Assembly (NCBI RefSeq): GCF_947253225.1
Contig: NZ_CAMXYR010000010.1
Span: forward strand, 1 to 34,732
Length of the DNA stretch: 34,732 bases
From: an uncultured Anaerococcus sp.
GTDB taxonomy: Bacteria; Bacillota; Clostridia; Tissierellales; Peptoniphilaceae
Reading direction: 5' to 3'
The notes under the pieces are model-generated. The model was not told the origin of the DNA, searched no databases, and worked only from the letters and a program-made list of their open reading frames with translations. Position 1 is the first letter of the stretch, and the number at the start of each line of letters is the position of its first letter. Below, piece by piece: positions 14,301 to 21,976 of this stretch. Both the position numbers and the translations under genes were made by a program.

Positions 14301-15532
14301 TAACAACAAAGGAAATGAAATTAGTCGATATTGAAAAACTTGTACCCTATGTAAACAATGCAAGAACTCACTCACAAGACCAGATTAATAAACTACGATC
14401 ATCAATTAGAGAGTTTGGTTTCATCAATCCTGTAATTATTGATAAAGACTACGGAGTTATTGCAGGTCACGGAAGAATTATGGCGGCAAAGGAAGAAGGT
14501 ATAAAAGAAGTACCTTGTGTCTTTGCAGACCATCTAAACGAGGCACAAAAGAAAGCCTATATCTTAGCTGACAACAGGATGGCTCTTGATGCTGGTTGGG
14601 ATGAAGAATTACTGAGAGTAGAGATTGAATCCCTAGAAGATTATGGATTTAATGTAGAACTTACTGGTTTTTCGCCGGATGAGTTATCAAATATTTTTGA
14701 CTTAGGAAATGATACAGAAGATGAAGGTTTTGATGTTGACAAAGAATTAGAAAAGCCTACTTTTTCAAATGCTGGAGATATATGGACATTAGGTAAGCAC
14801 AAACTTGTTTGTGGAGATTCTACAGATGAGACAACCTACGAGAAATTAATGGGAGAATCAAAGGCAAATCTTATCATCACTGACCCTCCATACAATGTAA
14901 ACTATGAAGGATCAGCCGGAAAAATTAAAAACGACAATATGGAGCAAGGTAAATTTTATGAATTTTTACTAAGCTCCTTTTTAAATATGGAAAAGTTTCT
15001 TGCAGATGATGGCTCTATATATGTTTTCCATGCAGATACAGAAGGACTTAATTTTAGAAAGGCTTTTCAAGATGCTGGATTTTATTTATCTGGTACTTGT
15101 ATCTGGAAGAAACAGTCCCTTGTACTTGGAAGAAGTCCTTACCAGTGGCAACATGAACCAATCCTCTATGGCTGGAAGAAAAAAGGAAAACACAATTGGT
15201 ACACAGGAAGGAAAGAATCTACCATTTGGGAATTTGATAAACCAAGAAAAAATGGCGACCACCCTACTATGAAACCTATTCCACTTTTATCATATCCGAT
15301 TAAAAATTCATCAATGACAAACTCTATTGTACTTGATCCATTTGGTGGTAGTGGAAGTACATTAATAGCTTGTGAACAGACTGATAGGATTTGTAGGATG
15401 ATAGAACTTGATGAAAAATTTGTAGATGTCATTGTAAATAGATTTATTGAATTAGTTGGTAGTGATAAAGATGTAAGCCTTTTAAGAGATGGAAAAAAAT
15501 ATAAATACTCTGAGGTAGTAAAAGATGAATAA
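14297..15532 (+). CDS. ParB-domain DNA methyltransferase (N6-adenine or N4-cytosine)
   Basis: A 411-residue fusion. N-terminal ParB/Srx-like domain (about 8-105: LVDIEKLVPYVNNARTHS...GFINPVIIDKDYGVIAGHGR). C-terminal amino-methyltransferase domain has DPPYN (196-200) and DPFGGSGST (about 347-355), the order of the beta class (motif IV before motif I). The usual phage version modifies its own DNA, plausibly against host restriction. ATG 14297 overlaps the SAM synthetase stop (ATGA), so the two are translationally coupled. It overlaps the next methyltransferase by 8 nt. Whether the target base is adenine or N4-cytosine is not decidable here. Confidence 0.92.
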   Translation: MITTKEMKLVDIEKLVPYVNNARTHSQDQINKLRSSIREFGFINPVIIDKDYGVIAGHGRIMAAKEEGIKEVPCVFADHLNEAQKKAYILADNRMALDAGWDEELLRVEIESLEDYGFNVELTGFSPDELSNIFDLGNDTEDEGFDVDKELEKPTFSNAGDIWTLGKHKLVCGDSTDETTYEKLMGESKANLIITDPPYNVNYEGSAGKIKNDNMEQGKFYEFLLSSFLNMEKFLADDGSIYVFHADTEGLNFRKAFQDAGFYLSGTCIWKKQSLVLGRSPYQWQHEPILYGWKKKGKHNWYTGRKESTIWEFDKPRKNGDHPTMKPIPLLSYPIKNSSMTNSIVLDPFGGSGSTLIACEQTDRICRMIELDEKFVDVIVNRFIELVGSDKDVSLLRDGKKYKYSEVVKDE

Positions 15533-16967
15533 AGAACTAAGGTTAGGTTCACTATTTGACGGCAGTGGAGGATTCCCTTTAGCTGCTATTTTTTGTGGAA
15601 TAAAACCTATATGGTCATCGGAGGTTGAGCCTTTTCCAATAAGAGTTACACAGAAAAACCTACCTCAATTTAAACATTTAGGAGATATAAAAGATATCGA
15701 CGGGTTTGAAATTGAACCTGTTGATATCATTTCCTTTGGCAGTCCTTGCCAAGATTTATCAATTGCTGGAAAAAGGGCAGGACTCGAAGGAAAAAAATCC
15801 AACCTTTTTTATGAGGCCATAAGAGTTATAAAAGAAATGAGGTGTAAAACTAATGGTAAGTATCCAAGATACCTACTATGGGAAAATGTACCAGGAGCAT
15901 TTTCATCAAACAAAGGAGAAGACTTTAGATGCGTCCTTGAAGAAATTACAAGAATTAAAGATTCCAAAGTTAAACTTTCTCGACCATCGCAATGGCAAAG
16001 TGCAGGAGAAATCATGGGAGATAATTTTTCCATTGCTTGGAGAGTCCTTGATGCTAAATACTTCGGAGTGCCCCAACGAAGGAGAAGAATCTTCATTGTC
16101 GCAGATCTTGATGGAGGAAGTTCCAGAGAAATATTATTTGAGCAAAAAAGCTTGTCAGGGAATACTTCAGAGGGCTGCGAGAAAGGGAAAAGAAATACCG
16201 GAGCCATTAAAGAAAGCTTTAATAAAACAATCTGTCTAAATGACCAAGGCGGTCAAAGGATGGACTTTTATTCTGATGAAAGTGGAACTTTGAGAGCAAG
16301 TGGTGGAATTGCACCATTTGTTTTTGAAAATCACAGTCAAGACTCAAGGTATAAAGGGCCACTAAAAGAAACACAAACACTTGCATCAAACTTAGGACAA
16401 GGTGGTAATAACCAACCATTTGTAGTCTACGATATAAGACAAACTTCAGAAAATACTAAAAATGAAAGACATAATATTTACGAGTGTGACGTTTCAAGGA
16501 CTATAGATACATCTGGAAATACTCCTACCAGGAATCAAGGAGGTGTAGCTATTGTTGAAGATACCTATTCAATGAGTAAGAACTCATATTTTACAAAAGC
16601 AGATAAAAATATATCGTCACCTTTACTGGCTACTGATTATAAAGATCCACCTCTTGTTAATCAGAAACTTGTTAGAAGACTGACACCAAAAGAATGTGGA
16701 AGACTACAAGGATTCCCAGATTATTGGTGTGATAACTTAGAAATAGAAAATCCAACAGATGAGGACTTGGCCTTTTGGAGAGAAGTTTTTGATAAGGATG
16801 CAGAAATAAAAGGTCTTAAAAAGAAGAAAACAGATAAGCAGATACTAAAATGGCTTAGAAATCCTCATACTGATTCTGCAGAGTATAAAATGTGGGGCAA
16901 TGGTATTGCTCTTCCATGTGCAATATATATCTTTAAAAGTCTTGTAAATACATCAAATAAGACTTGA
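15525..16967 (+). CDS. Phage DNA (cytosine-5) methyltransferase
   Basis: A 480-residue complete C5 methyltransferase: motif I FDGSGG (11-16), motif IV GSPCQDLS (72-79, catalytic Cys75), motif VI ENV (120-122), motif VIII QRRRR (184-188), motif IX RRLTPKECGRLQGFPDYW, and motif X MWGNGIALPCAIYI near the C-terminus. Between VIII and IX is a variable region of roughly 170 residues containing repeated TLRASGG-, TLASNLGQGG-like segments, probably the target-recognition part. It differs from the island methyltransferase at the window start. It overlaps the previous gene by 8 nt. Function is probably self-protection of phage DNA. Confidence 0.93.
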   Translation: MNKELRLGSLFDGSGGFPLAAIFCGIKPIWSSEVEPFPIRVTQKNLPQFKHLGDIKDIDGFEIEPVDIISFGSPCQDLSIAGKRAGLEGKKSNLFYEAIRVIKEMRCKTNGKYPRYLLWENVPGAFSSNKGEDFRCVLEEITRIKDSKVKLSRPSQWQSAGEIMGDNFSIAWRVLDAKYFGVPQRRRRIFIVADLDGGSSREILFEQKSLSGNTSEGCEKGKRNTGAIKESFNKTICLNDQGGQRMDFYSDESGTLRASGGIAPFVFENHSQDSRYKGPLKETQTLASNLGQGGNNQPFVVYDIRQTSENTKNERHNIYECDVSRTIDTSGNTPTRNQGGVAIVEDTYSMSKNSYFTKADKNISSPLLATDYKDPPLVNQKLVRRLTPKECGRLQGFPDYWCDNLEIENPTDEDLAFWREVFDKDAEIKGLKKKKTDKQILKWLRNPHTDSAEYKMWGNGIALPCAIYIFKSLVNTSNKT

Positions 16968-17000
16968 TATAAATTAGTATTTGAGCAATATATGTATGTA
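16964..17000 (+). repeat. Divergent copy of the repeated promoter-like leader
   Basis: ACTTGATA and, 16 nt later, CAATATATGTATGTAA resemble the ACTTGACT...GAATATGTATATAAC elements at 17265-17303 and 17670-17708. It begins inside the stop region of the C5 methyltransferase and precedes the DUF4314 gene. Confidence 0.45.
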
Positions 17001-17012
17001 AGAGGTGATTAG

Positions 17013-17237
17013 ATGATTTCAAGGGAAATTATAGAAAAATTAAAAGAAATTTATCCATCAGGAACAAGAGTTAAATTAATTAAGATGGAGGATGTGCAAG
17101 CACCACCAAAAGGAACTCTTGGTACAGTTTATGGTGTTGATGCTATTGGATCGATCCTAGTAAAATGGGATAATGGTTCAACATTAAATGTTATTTTTAG
17201 GGAAGATATTATAGAAAAAATATCGGACAAAGGTTGA
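17013..17237 (+). CDS. DUF4314 protein
   Basis: A 74-residue small protein of the DUF4314 type found in phages and mobile elements of Firmicutes. It is predicted as a small beta-barrel-like fold from the pattern YPSGTRVKLIKMEDVQAPPKGTLGTVYGVDAIGSILVKWDNGSTLNV, with a lead amphipathic helix. The molecular function is unknown. ATG 17013 has AGAGGTGA upstream. Its stop codon overlaps the next repeated leader. It belongs to a run of three small genes with similar leaders between methyltransferases and large terminase. Confidence 0.8.
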   Translation: MISREIIEKLKEIYPSGTRVKLIKMEDVQAPPKGTLGTVYGVDAIGSILVKWDNGSTLNVIFREDIIEKISDKG

Positions 17238-17306
17238 AAAATAGCCGATATTTAGGTAAAAATTACTTGACTTATCTTCGATAGTACGGGAATATGTACA
17301 TAACAA
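17234..17306 (+). repeat. Repeated promoter-like leader, copy A
   Basis: Begins with TTGAAAAATAGCCGAT (17234-17249), continues to ACTTGACT (17265-17272), then ACGGGAATATGTACATAACAAAA. TTGACT with GAATAT 17 nt downstream may be a weak promoter. It is largely shared with copy B at 17639. Confidence 0.7.
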
Positions 17307-17327
17307 AAAAAGATAAGGAGAATAAAA

Positions 17328-17633
17328 ATGGCATACAAATATATGAAAACACAAGAAGATTTAAATGAGTTAATTGACTCTTCAGCAATTACAATGCTTG
17401 GACTTTATGAAGGAGAAAATGGAGACTTAGCTTTTCAAGATTACTTAAAAGACTACCTTGAAGATGATACAATTTACATCACAATGGGAAAAATAATCAA
17501 CCAGTTTTACGAAACTAACCTTCCTGAAGACTTAAGGATAGTAAGTTTAAAATATAATAAGCTTGGAAGACTACCAATGATAAGGCTTGAGATTGGAGCA
17601 AAATGGTTTAACGATTTCATAGATAACCTTTAA
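17328..17633 (+). CDS. Small acidic phage protein, unknown
   Basis: A 101-residue acidic protein with no family I recognise. It has a helical N-terminus (YKYMKTQEDLNELIDSS), an alternating middle (FQDYLKDYLEDDTIYITMGKIINQFYE) and a C-terminal EIGAKWFNDFIDNL. No membrane segment, signal peptide or metal-binding motif is visible. ATG follows AAGGAG by 8 nt. It is preceded by leader copy A and followed by copy B, so it appears to be an independently transcribed unit rather than a fixed part of the late operon. Small acidic phage proteins are often anti-defence proteins, but that is only a possibility here. Confidence 0.75.
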   Translation: MAYKYMKTQEDLNELIDSSAITMLGLYEGENGDLAFQDYLKDYLEDDTIYITMGKIINQFYETNLPEDLRIVSLKYNKLGRLPMIRLEIGAKWFNDFIDNL

Positions 17634-17638
17634 AAAGA

Positions 17639-17710
17639 TTGAAAAATAGCCGATTTATAAGCACAAAAGACTTGACTAATACTCTCTTATACGGGAATAT
17701 GTATATAACA
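17639..17710 (+). repeat. Repeated promoter-like leader, copy B
   Basis: Begins with the same TTGAAAAATAGCCGAT (17639-17654), then ACTTGACT (17670-17677), and ACGGGAATATGTATATAACAAAA. The order and spacing match copy A: TTGACT and GAATAT are 17 nt apart in both. It feeds the 95-residue gene. Confidence 0.7.
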
Positions 17711-17729
17711 AAAGCAAAGGAGAGTAACC

Positions 17730-18017
17730 ATGAAAAAAGATATCCTAGAAAGATTAGAAACAGAAGTCAAAGCCTGCAAAAGATACTCAGAAAACTCAAT
17801 AAAAAAATCAAAAGAAGGAAATATTGGATTAGCAATTAACCTTTTAGATATAGCAGGAACAACAAAGAAATGTGCAGACCAACTTCATGAAGAACTTTGG
17901 AAAGAGTCACAAGGAAGTCTAAACGAAGAAGAATATGAACTTTTTGCAGAATCAGAGACATTAGATATAGAACTTAAGAAAGCTTACAAAGAATTAAACA
18001 TAGCAAGACAAAAATAA
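17730..18017 (+). CDS. Small helical phage protein, unknown
   Basis: A 95-residue, largely helical, charged protein of no family I recognise (KKDILERLETEVKACKRYSENSIKKSKEGNIGLAINLLDIAGTTKKCADQLHEELW...). Lys-rich and Glu-rich stretches alternate, as in a helical bundle or coiled coil. No catalytic or membrane motif is visible. AAAGGAGAG precedes ATG 17730. It has leader copy B upstream and the structured terminator region downstream, so it may be expressed separately from the packaging genes. Confidence 0.72.
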   Translation: MKKDILERLETEVKACKRYSENSIKKSKEGNIGLAINLLDIAGTTKKCADQLHEELWKESQGSLNEEEYELFAESETLDIELKKAYKELNIARQK

Positions 18018-18024
18018 AATAAAG

Positions 18025-18092
18025 AAAAATGAGCCGAGGCTCTTTTTCTCGTAGTGAACTAGCGAAGGCTAGTATTTTTTATGCTCATTTTT
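18025..18092 (+). terminator. Three-stem RNA structure before terL
   Basis: An outer perfect 10-bp stem, AAAAATGAGC (18025-18034) with GCTCATTTTT (18083-18092), encloses GAGC-type pairing near 18031-18042 (an alternative to the outer stem) and a clear terminator hairpin ACTAGC-GAAG-GCTAGT (18058-18073) followed by ATTTTTT. It ends 4 nt before the AGGAAGGAGG site of terL. It probably terminates or attenuates transcription into the late genes. Confidence 0.65.
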
Positions 18093-18108
18093 AGAGGAAG
18101 GAGGTCAA

Positions 18109-19698
18109 ATGAAATATAAACCAAGTAGATTTATGCTTGAAACATCCCGATATGATAAAAACAAAGCAGACTATGCAGTTACCTTTATAGAATGCCTTAA
18201 ACATACAAAAGGTAGATGGGCAGGTAAAGATTTCAAGCTTATTGATTGGCAAGAAGAAATCATAAGAGACTTATTTGGCATTGTAAAAGATACAGGATAT
18301 CGACAATTTAATACAGCATATATTGAAATACCAAAGAAGATGGGAAAATCTGAACTTGCAGCTGCTGTAGCACTTCTTCTCACTTGTGGTGATGGAGAAG
18401 AAAGAGCAGAAGTTTATGGATGCGCAGCCGATAGACAACAAGCAACTATAGTTTTTGATGTTGCAGCTGATATGGTAAGAATGAGTCCAGCCCTTTCTAA
18501 AAGAGTAAAGATACTAGCATCTCAAAAGAGAATGATTTATAAGCCTACCAATTCTTTCTACCAAGTTTTATCTGCAGAGGCCTATTCTAAACACGGATTT
18601 AATATTCATGGTGTGGTCTTTGATGAACTTCATACCCAACCTAATAGAAAGTTATTTGATGTCATGACAAAAGGGTCTGGTGATGCAAGAACCCAACCCC
18701 TATATTTTCTTATAACAACTGCTGGAACAGATACGAAATCAATCTGCTATGAGACTCACCAAAAGGCAGTCGACATACTTGAAGGAAGAAAAACTGATCC
18801 AACTTTTTATCCTGTGATTTATGGAGCAGACAGAGAAGATGATTGGACAGATGAAAAAGTATGGCATAAAGCAAATCCATCTCTTGGAATTACAGTTCCT
18901 ATAGAAAAAGTAAGACAAGCCTGTGAATCAGCTAAACAAAACCCAACTGAAGAAAATGCTTTTAGGCAACTAAGGCTTAACCAGTGGGTCAAACAAGCAA
19001 TTAGGTGGATGCCTATGGAAAAGTGGGACCTATGTAACTTTACTGTTAATGAAGAAGAACTAAAAGGCAGAGTTTGTTATGGTGGACTTGACCTATCATC
19101 TACAACAGATATTACAGCTTTTGTTTTAGTCTTTCCTCCAATAGATGAAGATGATAAATATCAAATATTACCTTACTTTTGGTTACCAGAAGATAACCTC
19201 GACCTAAGAGTAAAAAGAGACCATGTAAACTATGACCTATGGAAAAAACAAGGCTATATTATGACAACAGAAGGTAATGTAGTCCACTATGGATTTATAG
19301 AAAAATTTATCGAAGACTTAGGTGAGATATATAACGTCCGAGAAATTGCCTTTGATAGATGGGGAGCAGTACAGATGGTTCAAAACTTAGAAGGTATGGG
19401 ATTTACTGTTGTTCCATTTGGTCAAGGATTTAAAGACATGTCTCCACCAACAAAAGAATTGATGAAACTAACTCTTGAAAGAAAAATAGCCCATGGAGGT
19501 CATCCAGTTCTAAGATGGATGATGGATAATATTTTTATACGAACAGATCCTGCTGGAAACATTAAAGCAGACAAAGAAAAATCGACAGAAAAAATTGATG
19601 GTGTAATTGCTACAATAATGGCTCTTGATAGGGCTATAAGGAGTGGTAATGATACAAGTGAATCAATTTATGATGATAGAGGTCTTATAGTGTTTTAG
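18109..19698 (+). CDS. terL: Terminase large subunit
   Basis: Packaging ATPase and nuclease of 529 residues, HK97-like (Terminase_1) type. ATPase domain: Walker A PKKMGKS (75-81), Walker B GVVFDELHT (168-175 area, acidic pair 172-173), and coupling motif ITTAGT (about 205). Nuclease domain: GGLDLSSTTD (acidic residue about 328) and EKIDGVIATIMALDRA near residue 498. ATG 18109 has GGAAGGAGG upstream. It acts with TerS and the HNH protein at cos, docking at the portal, which lies 1 kb downstream because of an inserted cassette. Confidence 0.96.
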   Translation: MKYKPSRFMLETSRYDKNKADYAVTFIECLKHTKGRWAGKDFKLIDWQEEIIRDLFGIVKDTGYRQFNTAYIEIPKKMGKSELAAAVALLLTCGDGEERAEVYGCAADRQQATIVFDVAADMVRMSPALSKRVKILASQKRMIYKPTNSFYQVLSAEAYSKHGFNIHGVVFDELHTQPNRKLFDVMTKGSGDARTQPLYFLITTAGTDTKSICYETHQKAVDILEGRKTDPTFYPVIYGADREDDWTDEKVWHKANPSLGITVPIEKVRQACESAKQNPTEENAFRQLRLNQWVKQAIRWMPMEKWDLCNFTVNEEELKGRVCYGGLDLSSTTDITAFVLVFPPIDEDDKYQILPYFWLPEDNLDLRVKRDHVNYDLWKKQGYIMTTEGNVVHYGFIEKFIEDLGEIYNVREIAFDRWGAVQMVQNLEGMGFTVVPFGQGFKDMSPPTKELMKLTLERKIAHGGHPVLRWMMDNIFIRTDPAGNIKADKEKSTEKIDGVIATIMALDRAIRSGNDTSESIYDDRGLIVF

Positions 19699-19712
19699 GA
19701 GGTGGTAATATA
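19697..19712 (+). repeat. 16-bp direct repeat, left copy
   Basis: AGGAGGTGGTAATATA, starting at the last bases of the terL stop. An exact copy lies at 20707-20722, where it is the portal ribosome binding site. The 1,010-bp spacing brackets the MarR/membrane-protein cassette. Without the cassette the terL stop would be followed directly by the portal start. Confidence 0.85.
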
Positions 19713-19726
19713 GGAATAAATAAAAA

Positions 19727-19758
19727 TAGTTGACCAATCAACTAAATAGAAGTATAAT
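19727..19758 (+). promoter_or_regulatory. Moron promoter with palindromic (MarR-type) operator
   Basis: -35 TTGACC (19730-19735), 17-nt spacer, -10 TATAAT (19753-19758), an excellent sigma-A promoter. A perfect 7-bp inverted repeat TAGTTGA-CCAA-TCAACTA (19727-19744) overlaps the -35. Because the second gene of the unit is MarR, this is the likely autorepression site. Confidence 0.75.
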
Positions 19759-19786
19759 TTAATCATCAAAGGAAGGTGAGTAAATT

Positions 19787-20206
19787 ATGAAATATAAAAG
19801 ATATATCTTCCCTATTCTAATGGGAAGTACAATGAGCGTGATAATGTCTCAGATTAATACAGGAAAAATTATTATCCCAAGTGTAATAACAATGATGTTA
19901 TTACAATCGATAGTTGCAAGTTTTGCATCTTTAATTTTTCCGGCTGGTATTATAGGAGCTAAATTAACAAAAAAATTATATAGAGGAAAATCATACAATA
20001 TTTTCTTAATAATTTCATCAATATTACCAGCAATCTATTTTACTGCAATTATGTCTATTAGTGGATTATTGAAGATGAAAGGATATGATGAGAACTTTTG
20101 GAAGATGTATTTTTCTACTTTTCCTATGAATGTTTTGTGTGGATATTTGGCAAGTATTTTTTGGAATGTAATATTAGATAAAACATTAATAGGAAAAGAG
20201 ATATAA
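19787..20206 (+). CDS. Small integral membrane protein of moron cassette
   Basis: A 139-residue hydrophobic protein with about four membrane segments: near 8-24, 30-58, 70-92 and 115-132, and a basic loop (KLTKKLYRGKS) between segments two and three. It weakly recalls DUF2798-type membrane proteins in size and loop pattern, but I do not assign a family. ATG 19787 has GGAAGGTGAG upstream. It lies under the MarR-type operator and is 1 nt from the MarR gene, so a MarR-controlled transporter or membrane-stress protein is plausible. It has no role in packaging or capsid assembly, supporting acquisition as a lysogenic-conversion gene. Confidence 0.75.
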   Translation: MKYKRYIFPILMGSTMSVIMSQINTGKIIIPSVITMMLLQSIVASFASLIFPAGIIGAKLTKKLYRGKSYNIFLIISSILPAIYFTAIMSISGLLKMKGYDENFWKMYFSTFPMNVLCGYLASIFWNVILDKTLIGKEI

Positions 20207-20207
20207 A

Positions 20208-20633
20208 ATGGAAAAAAGTATTGGAAAACTTATAACATATTTAGCTAGATGCATCCAACAAGAATTAAAAGATGTCCTTAAACCATTTGATATAAGAGTA
20301 GGTGAAGAACCATATTATATAGCACTTACAAAAAAAGATGGATTGACTCAAGAAGAATTAACAAAAATAGTAAAGGTAGATAAAGCAGCTACAGCTAGAA
20401 TGGTTAAATCGTTAGAACAAAAAGGATATATAAGTCGAGAAATAGATGCAGAAGATAGGAGAAATAAAAAAATATATCTTACAGAAAAAGGAAGATTAAA
20501 ATATGAACCATTGAGCAAAGCCTTACAAAATTTTAATACAGCTCTAACGAAAGAATGGACAGATGATCAGTATAAATTAGTTTATGAAAGTTTAGAAATG
20601 TTAATAGATAAATTTGAAAAAGATAACAAATAA
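20208..20633 (+). CDS. MarR-family transcriptional regulator
   Basis: A 141-residue winged-helix regulator of the MarR family. Visible are the recognition region (DGLTQEELTKIVKVDKAATARMVKSLEQKGYISREIDAEDRRNKKIYLTEKG) with the DxRxxxxxLT wing motif, flanked by N- and C-terminal dimerisation helices. MarR proteins usually repress their own operon and respond to small ligands. ATG 20208 follows the membrane-protein stop by 1 nt. The cassette promoter carries a fitting palindrome, so autoregulation is likely. The ligand is unknown. Confidence 0.93.
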   Translation: MEKSIGKLITYLARCIQQELKDVLKPFDIRVGEEPYYIALTKKDGLTQEELTKIVKVDKAATARMVKSLEQKGYISREIDAEDRRNKKIYLTEKGRLKYEPLSKALQNFNTALTKEWTDDQYKLVYESLEMLIDKFEKDNK

Positions 20634-20665
20634 AACCCTTTTTATCTAAGAATATGTAACAATAT

Positions 20666-20694
20666 AAGCATCTACATTAGTAGGTGCTTTTTTT
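20666..20694 (+). terminator. Moron terminator
   Basis: AAGCATCTAC-ATTA-GTAGGTGCTT stem (one G-U pair) followed by T7. It closes the cassette and separates it from the portal gene. A near-identical terminator ends the second small cassette at 26674. Confidence 0.88.
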
Positions 20695-20706
20695 ATATCT
20701 AAAATC

Positions 20707-20722
20707 AGGAGGTGGTAATATA
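20707..20722 (+). repeat. 16-bp direct repeat, right copy / portal ribosome binding site
   Basis: AGGAGGTGGTAATATA, identical to 19697-19712. It supplies the ribosome binding site and the ATA start of the portal gene. Confidence 0.85.
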
Positions 20723-21976
20723 AACATTTTAAACTTAATATTTACCCATAAGGGCACAGGTAAGTCAAGAGACAAACCTAAAGACGGGGAGAGGATATCT
20801 TCATCGTCTTTTTTATTTGGGAGAACAACAGCAGGAAGGAATGTTAACGAATTTACTGCCATGCAGATGACAGCCGTTTATTCCTGTGTAAGAGTTTTAG
20901 CTGAAACATTAGCAGGACTTCCTCTTCATTTATATAAAAGAGGAGATTCAAACTCAAAGGAAAAAGCAAAAGACCATGCCATATATTTTCTTTTACACGA
21001 TGAGCCAAATACTGAAATGACTTCCTTTGTATTTAGGGAAACACTAATGACACATCTTCTACTTTGGGGCAATGCTTATGCTCAGATAATTCGTAATGGG
21101 AGAAATGAGGTAATTGGACTTTATCCATTAATGCCAAACAAAATGACTGTTATGAGAAGTGAAGATGGAGAAATCTTTTATAAATACAATTATAAATCAG
21201 AAGAAGTTTATCTTTTAAAAGAAGATGTTCTTCATATACCTGGACTTGGTTTTGATGGTCTTATTGGTTACTCGCCAATTACAATGGCCAAGAATGCAAT
21301 TGGTATGGCTATGGCTTGTGAAGATTATGGTGCATCTTTCTTTCAAAATGGAGCACAACCAGGTGGGGTTTTAGAACATCCAGGCATAATTAAAGATCCA
21401 GAGAGAGTAAGGGAGTCATGGAATGCAGCCTTTCAAGGGCCTAAGAACGCCAACAAAGTGGCTGTACTTGAAGAAGGGATGAAATACCAACCCATAGCTA
21501 TAGCGCCAAGTGAGGCCCAGTTTTTGGAAACAAGAAAGTTTCAGTTAAATGAGATAGCAAGGATATTCAGAATACCACCTCACATGATTGGTGACTTGGA
21601 GAAGTCATCATTTTCAAATATAGAACAGCAGTCACTTGAATTTGTTAAATATACTCTCGATCCTTGGATTGTTCGTTGGGAGCAATCCCTAGAAAGAGCA
21701 CTACTAACAAAGAAAGAAAAAGAATCTTACTTTATTAAATTTAATCTTGATGGACTTCTAAGAGGAGACTATGAATCAAGAATGAATGGATATGCTGTAG
21801 GAAGACAGAATGGGTGGATGAGTGCAAATGACATAAGAGAATTAGAAAACCTTGATAGGATTTCAGCTGAAGAAGGTGGTGACCTATATCTTGTAAATGG
21901 AAATATGCTACCGCTTGATAAGGCAGGTAGTTTTTATCAGCAGAAAGGAGAAGAAATAAATCCTAATGAAGAATAA
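20720..21976 (+). CDS. Portal protein, HK97 type (ATA start proposed)
   Basis: Dodecameric portal through which DNA is packaged. A 418-residue reading begins at ATA 20720, 6 nt after GGAGGT, giving NILNLIFTHKG...; this resembles the N-terminus of portals of this family as I recall it. A GTG at 20684 is in frame but lies in the upstream terminator. The first in-frame ATG lies inside the conserved region NVNEFTAMQMTAVYSCVRVLAETLAGLPLHLYKR, so it cannot be the true start. Later features are PGLGFDGLIGYSPITMAKNAIGMAMACE and EIARIFRIPPHMIGDLEKSSFSNIEQQSLEFV, typical of HK97 portals. It overlaps the protease start by 11 nt. Confidence 0.9.
   Translation: MNILNLIFTHKGTGKSRDKPKDGERISSSSFLFGRTTAGRNVNEFTAMQMTAVYSCVRVLAETLAGLPLHLYKRGDSNSKEKAKDHAIYFLLHDEPNTEMTSFVFRETLMTHLLLWGNAYAQIIRNGRNEVIGLYPLMPNKMTVMRSEDGEIFYKYNYKSEEVYLLKEDVLHIPGLGFDGLIGYSPITMAKNAIGMAMACEDYGASFFQNGAQPGGVLEHPGIIKDPERVRESWNAAFQGPKNANKVAVLEEGMKYQPIAIAPSEAQFLETRKFQLNEIARIFRIPPHMIGDLEKSSFSNIEQQSLEFVKYTLDPWIVRWEQSLERALLTKKEKESYFIKFNLDGLLRGDYESRMNGYAVGRQNGWMSANDIRELENLDRISAEEGGDLYLVNGNMLPLDKAGSFYQQKGEEINPNEE

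Noticed and set aside
15809..16239. Minus- and plus-strand frames inside the second C5 methyltransferase
   Set aside because: They overlap conserved methyltransferase motifs in the real frame and show no family features.
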